Origin: Centropus unirufus
Taxonomy: Eukaryota; Chordata; Aves; Cuculiformes; Centropidae
Assembly: GCA_013397695.1 (NCBI GenBank)
Contig: VYZI01000186.1
Span: forward strand, 62,001-126,000
Length of the DNA: 64,000 nucleotides
Direction of reading: 5' to 3'
The notes below the pieces were generated by a model. It worked only from the letters and a program-made list of their open reading frames with translations. It searched no databases and was not told the origin of the DNA. This document shows, one piece after another, positions 59,650-64,000 of this stretch (the first letter of the stretch is position 1; each line of letters begins with the position of its first letter). A program made the position numbers and the translations under genes.

Positions 59650-62600
59650 GAAAATGGCATACCCACTGCCAAGGACTTCCGTAAATGAAGGTTTTGCCTT
59701 CCCTGTCCCAGCTACTCTCTGCTTCTTTGCAACTGTACAAAGCCCGTGTGCTTCAGCTCTCAACCACGTGTTTCCAGCACCAGCAGGAAAGACTGCCTTC
59801 CCACACTGCTTCTACTGCGCTGCACCTCTTACACCAACGGGAGCAGCGTCTTACCCTTGTCTCTTAACAGAGCAGCTCCCCTGCATTCAGGGCATTCAAA
59901 TACAGAATAAAGCCTTCCAACATTGACACTAGAGTCATTCTACCTCCACCAAAAGTAAACAACCAAGTACCCAAGGGTAAAAAAGAACTTCCACACGGGA
60001 TGGAGCATGGTTGAAGTGACAGACACAGCAAACCGATTTTCACTGTGGAAGGACAATGATGCTCGGTTAAACCTCCTTCCTTGGTGGTCCTCAAAACTGG
60101 ATCTGATGTGTTGCAATTGATAAATATGATACCTTCTCCTCATGCCCTGCACACTGCCATTTTTTCTGATAAAGCAGACAGCAATAACACTGTTGAAATC
60201 TTCTTTCCTATTTTGCTCAGGACAGTCAACAACATCCTGAGATCAAAATGGGAATGAGCTGTCCTTACACTGTAGGTTGCCTCTTCATAATGCTTCAGTT
60301 AATAGGCTTTGCACCAGCAGCCTCAAAGGAGGATCTGACCCCTTCCTGCATGGCACCACACAGCAGCTATGTTGTGCCATCAGCATGATCCTCTCTGTCT
60401 GTTTAGTGCTTTTCACCAGGCACAAATGGCAACAGCTTGCCAAGTGCATTAAAACATAAGCTATCCAAAGGCAGCCAGACAGAAACTTTTGGGACAGCCC
60501 CCCCCCCAGGGTATTCTTTACTTTAGCTTCCTAAAAATAGGTCTTTAGAGGGGAATGAGTCTCTCAGGGTTTCTTGTTGCTTTTATAACCAGTTTTGAAA
60601 AGATTCCCTCACCCATAGGCTTTAGCTACTTTCAGCAACTTACAGGTCAAAAAGCACATGATGTAGTGACAAAGGAAACCCGACCTACATCTTGCCTTAC
60701 TCCGCTAGGTTACATCTTTCCTGTGCATGCTTATGTAATAAAGAGAAATGGTGCATGTCAAAGTGGGTTCAGGAATTGCAGCCTCTGCTCCTGCCTCCTC
60801 ATTAGCTTTTCACACAGCATTGATGGATTCCTTTAAACTTTGTCTGCCATGTTTTCCTCTTTCTATAAAAATCAATTAAGAATATTTACTGACCTCACAG
60901 AGGAGAGCTCACTTTTGTTAATTAAAGCTTGCAATGACTTTAGGATCAGCCAGTGAAGGACTTTACAGGAACCCAAAGTGCAACATAAACCCACAAAATG
61001 AGACACAAAGGTCATATCCAAAGTGAAGTGTGTCAAATAAAGATCCCATTTAGATGAAAAGAAATAAGTCATAATTTAAACAACTACAATGTGCTTTTCC
61101 ACCATATCTTAACTGAGATTTTACAGTAGTAAAGAGTTAATAATTCCACATGCTATTTGGTGAACTGGAAGGAATGTATTTTAAGGGGATTTGTAATCAG
61201 AGACACCCAGCAGAAACTACTAACTATAAATGTTGGTGTGATATCTGCTTTGAGCTGTAAAAAGACAGAGCGAAGGCCTGCACAAGCAGAAGCAAAATTG
61301 CAGCTCACTACTACTTATCAAGAGTTTTAGCTAAAAGCCTCTTTAGGTTTTGGTCTTTAAAAGAAGAAGTCAGCTCCTTTCAATACTTCAGAACCTGAAG
61401 AGGGTCAGTGACTTGAGTTCTTGCAGGGTGGAAGGACTGGATCCCCTGGCTGCAAAGAGAGCGAAATGAACACAGACAGGGGCCGGAGCAGGTCTGTGGA
61501 AGGACAAGGGACAGTCGCTTCTACTGCAGCAATGTGTGCAGCAATCTGTGCAAGGTTATCGGTGGATTTTGCCCCCACGGCATTTCACACTTACTGCTAT
61601 AAAGCAGCATTACCATTCAGTAGCTTAAAAACTTGCCAGCTTCTGGCCTGACCAACTAACATCATGAATCAAGTCACGGATTAGGGCAAATACTTTACAG
61701 TCCTTGATGTAATAATTACACAGCTGGAACCACACCATTTCATGGGAACTCACCGCTGCCTCGGGACCCTTATACTAAAGCTGGAGGATGCAAACACAAT
61801 CAGAACCACAACTTGGCCAGAGAGGGAGGGCTAGAGGGTCAGGGCTACCCTGCCAGAAGAGCCTGGGTACCTTATCCTTAAGGCAGTAAAAAACAGCCAC
61901 AATGAGCAGCAGTGCTTCTGCTGGGAAGGTGGCCCAGTAAATGTTTTTGACAGTTCATTTGGGTGTTCTTCAAACTATCAAAAGTTTATGTAATTTGTCA
62001 TCTCCTCTCTCCCAAATCCCCACAGCACTGTTTCTTTTCCCTAGCAGTCCTCCCTTATAAGATGTGTGGACCTCGGGGAGTTACATCAAGTTTTGCAAGG
62101 TTGGAAGAGCACAGGAATAGGGATAAAGCACTTAGGCTTTAACCAGACACCCTTCTGGTTTTGCCTGGTGAACAACAATTCAGAGTATCCACAGTCCTTT
62201 AAAAGCAGGTCTCAGCAATGACCTCGCACTCTTTTAGGACTAGAGAGTGACTGCTTAAGGTAATGACTTCCACGATGAAGAATCTCAGCATCTCCTTTGC
62301 ATTACTCCACCTGACAGCTCCCTCAGCTCTTGGGCAGCAGCCTCTGCTTCACCTCCTCCCCAACAAGCCACAGGCTGTCACGTATCAGGGTACCCCAAGG
62401 GAAAGAAAAAGTGAGCTGTGTGTTTCCCAGTTTAACATCACACCTTTTGGAGATGCAGAAAAAAGGCAAAGATAAGCCCATTTTCATTTGTTCCCCTCAG
62501 GATGTGCATACTTATAAGCACTAGTTTGCGGTTCAAGATTCATTCCTGCCAGCAACGGCCACCAGACAATACTCATGTACTATGGGTGGGTAAGGTACGC

Positions 62601-63659
62601 AACCTAACTTCTGCAGCGTGAGCTTGCCCAACACAGCTTACACAGGCTGCAGAAAAGCAGATGATGCTGTAATCCAGCAGCTGCTGGCACTAACCCCTTA
62701 TCCTTCTGAAAAAGAATGTTGAGCTTGTTTAAATCTGGCTGATTGACCTTGTACCACTTCAGTGCCTCCTTCTAATGACGGCAAAACTTCCAGCCACAGC
62801 ACTTCCTGTTCCCCCGTATGTGTCAAAACCCCCCGATTTACAGGCTTTTGCCAGTAAAAAGCAGGATGAAAAAACTATTTGTGGATCTGAGAAAGAAAAG
62901 ATGATGTAGAGGAGGGAAATACAGCAATGAAGGCATAATCCAATTCCACAGGAATCCTACTTTCAAACCTCCTCCAATTAAGTTTCAATGAAAAAATTAC
63001 TTCTCCAAGACATATTTATCACTCAGAGCAGCAACAGCTCATCTGATTCTAAGTTCCTAAAAAAAGTAGATTGCACACATCACTTTTAATAAGAATAGAT
63101 TTTTCCATTTTTATTTTTGATAATTTTTTGCAGGCTCCAACTGCATGCCCATCTATCCCATGTTTATGTCACTCGAGGCCTACTTTTTACACCTTCATCC
63201 CATCATTTCATTAGTTTTCATGTTAGGAATGTGAAGTTAAAGATCTCCAAAAGCTGCTAACCCTCCCTTTTCTTCTATACTGAAACAAAGATCCCAATGG
63301 CAGGGCACAGGAGGACGTGAACAAACAGAGCCAAAACACAGCGTCTCTGGTAACACACCACCACCACCATCAATCAGATCCCCAAGTGGCAGATGTTCAA
63401 AAACCCACAGACAAGCCTGATGGGTTTTAACCCTTCAAGGAATCATTCTGGGTGTTTGTACACCTACTAGTTGAAACTTAGTACTTTTTCATCACAAATC
63501 CAGCTCATTTGCATCCCTGAGGAGAATTTAGTGAACCAAGAGAAGCCTGAAGGAGAATATACATAGAAAGCTTAAACAACTGCTGGAAGCTCTTCCACAC
63601 ATTTTCAGGAAACACTCTCGAGTACACAGATAGATCAGTATTGTCTATACTATCTGGCA

Positions 63660-63880
63660 AGGAAACGGTTCAAAGTTGCATTGGGGAGGTTTAGACTAGA
63701 TATTAGGAAATATTCCTTTACAGGGAGAGTGGTTAAACAACGGAACAGGCTTTCTAGAGGGGTGGTCAATGACCCATCCCTGCCAGCGTTTAAGAAGTAT
63801 TTGGCCAATGCCCTTGTTGGACTGGATAATCATTGCAGGCCTCTTCCAACTGAAACATTCTATCCTATCCAATCCTATCC
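63660..63880 (+). mobile_element. CR1-type LINE 3' end with pentamer-like tail
   Basis: GGAGGTTTAGACTAGATATT, CCTTTACAGGGAGAGTGGTT, CCCATCCCTGCCAGCGTTTA and CTTCCAACTGAAACATTCTA match the 3' end of a CR1 subfamily different from the copies at 43.1 and 53.6 kb. The tail is a run of CTATCC/TATCC-like units up to about 63895. No coding capacity remains. Confidence 0.85.
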
Positions 63881-64000
63881 CATCCCATCATTGTATGATC
63901 TTTGTTTTTAACATTTTTTTCTCTGCTTCTAGCCATCTTATTTTTATTTATTTCTAAGTGTAAAATGTCAGTTCAGGTATTCATGGACATCTTTCCCAGC

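Larger units (their letters stand above)
40451..64000 (-). other. Upstream ARHGAP24 intron (long isoform), continues past the right edge
   Basis: No further PH-domain or N-terminal coding exon could be recognised to the right of 40450 on the minus strand, so this stretch is taken as one intron of at least 23.5 kb. It holds CR1 fragments (41150-41860, 43105-43400, 53595-54502, 63660-63880), an ERVL LTR with gag relic (52430-53460), a solo LTR (59354-59649) and several short tandem repeats. Small non-coding exons cannot be excluded. The rest of the sequence shows no gene I can support. Confidence 0.7.

Noticed and set aside
1..64000. CRISPR arrays, tRNA, rRNA or bacterial-type operons
   Set aside because: None seen. 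Short direct repeats here are two-copy tandems or microsatellites, and the window has clear vertebrate gene structure.

Overview
This is vertebrate nuclear DNA, most likely from a bird. Genes are sparse, coding exons are small and split by kilobase-scale introns with GT..AG borders, and the interspersed repeats are CR1 LINE fragments, ERVL-type LTRs with a tRNA-Leu primer site, a mariner relic and one small solo LTR. I saw no bacterial-type operons and no mammalian SINEs.

One protein-coding gene is clearly present, on the minus strand: ARHGAP24 (FilGAP / p73RhoGAP), a Rac-directed Rho GTPase-activating protein. Seven exons of the long isoform can be placed at base resolution: the C-terminal part of the PH domain (40328-40450), the RhoGAP domain (30165-30372, 18729-18861, 17795-17868, 16883-17004), a large serine-rich linker exon (12388-13453), and the terminal coiled-coil exon ending in TGA at 10687-10689. 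Splice phases agree at every junction, and the joined reading frame gives 655 codons before the stop. An eighth coding exon (36129-36240) is an alternative first exon. It starts with MPEDRN and ends in the same phase as the PH exon, so it splices to the first RhoGAP exon and yields a PH-less isoform of 652 residues. The exons for the N-terminus and first part of the PH domain were not found and should lie beyond the right edge.

Layout from left to right: 1-10.1 kb is flank without a recognisable gene, holding a mariner transposase relic next to a CR1 fragment, a 20-bp palindrome, and an ERVL-type LTR end with primer-binding site. 10.1-10.69 kb is the putative 3' UTR. 10.69-40.45 kb is the ARHGAP24 body, with the alternative promoter near 36.3 kb. 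40.45-64 kb is upstream intron of the long isoform, with three CR1 3' ends, one inverted CR1 fragment, an ERVL LTR plus gag relic, and a solo LTR flanked by a perfect 6-bp duplication.

I found no evidence for a novel multi-gene system, CRISPR array, tRNA or rRNA. The points most worth checking are the alternative PH-less first exon, the solo LTR with intact target-site duplication lying in sense orientation inside the gene, and an unexplained local duplication (9.53 kb and 10.48 kb) near the 3' end of the gene.
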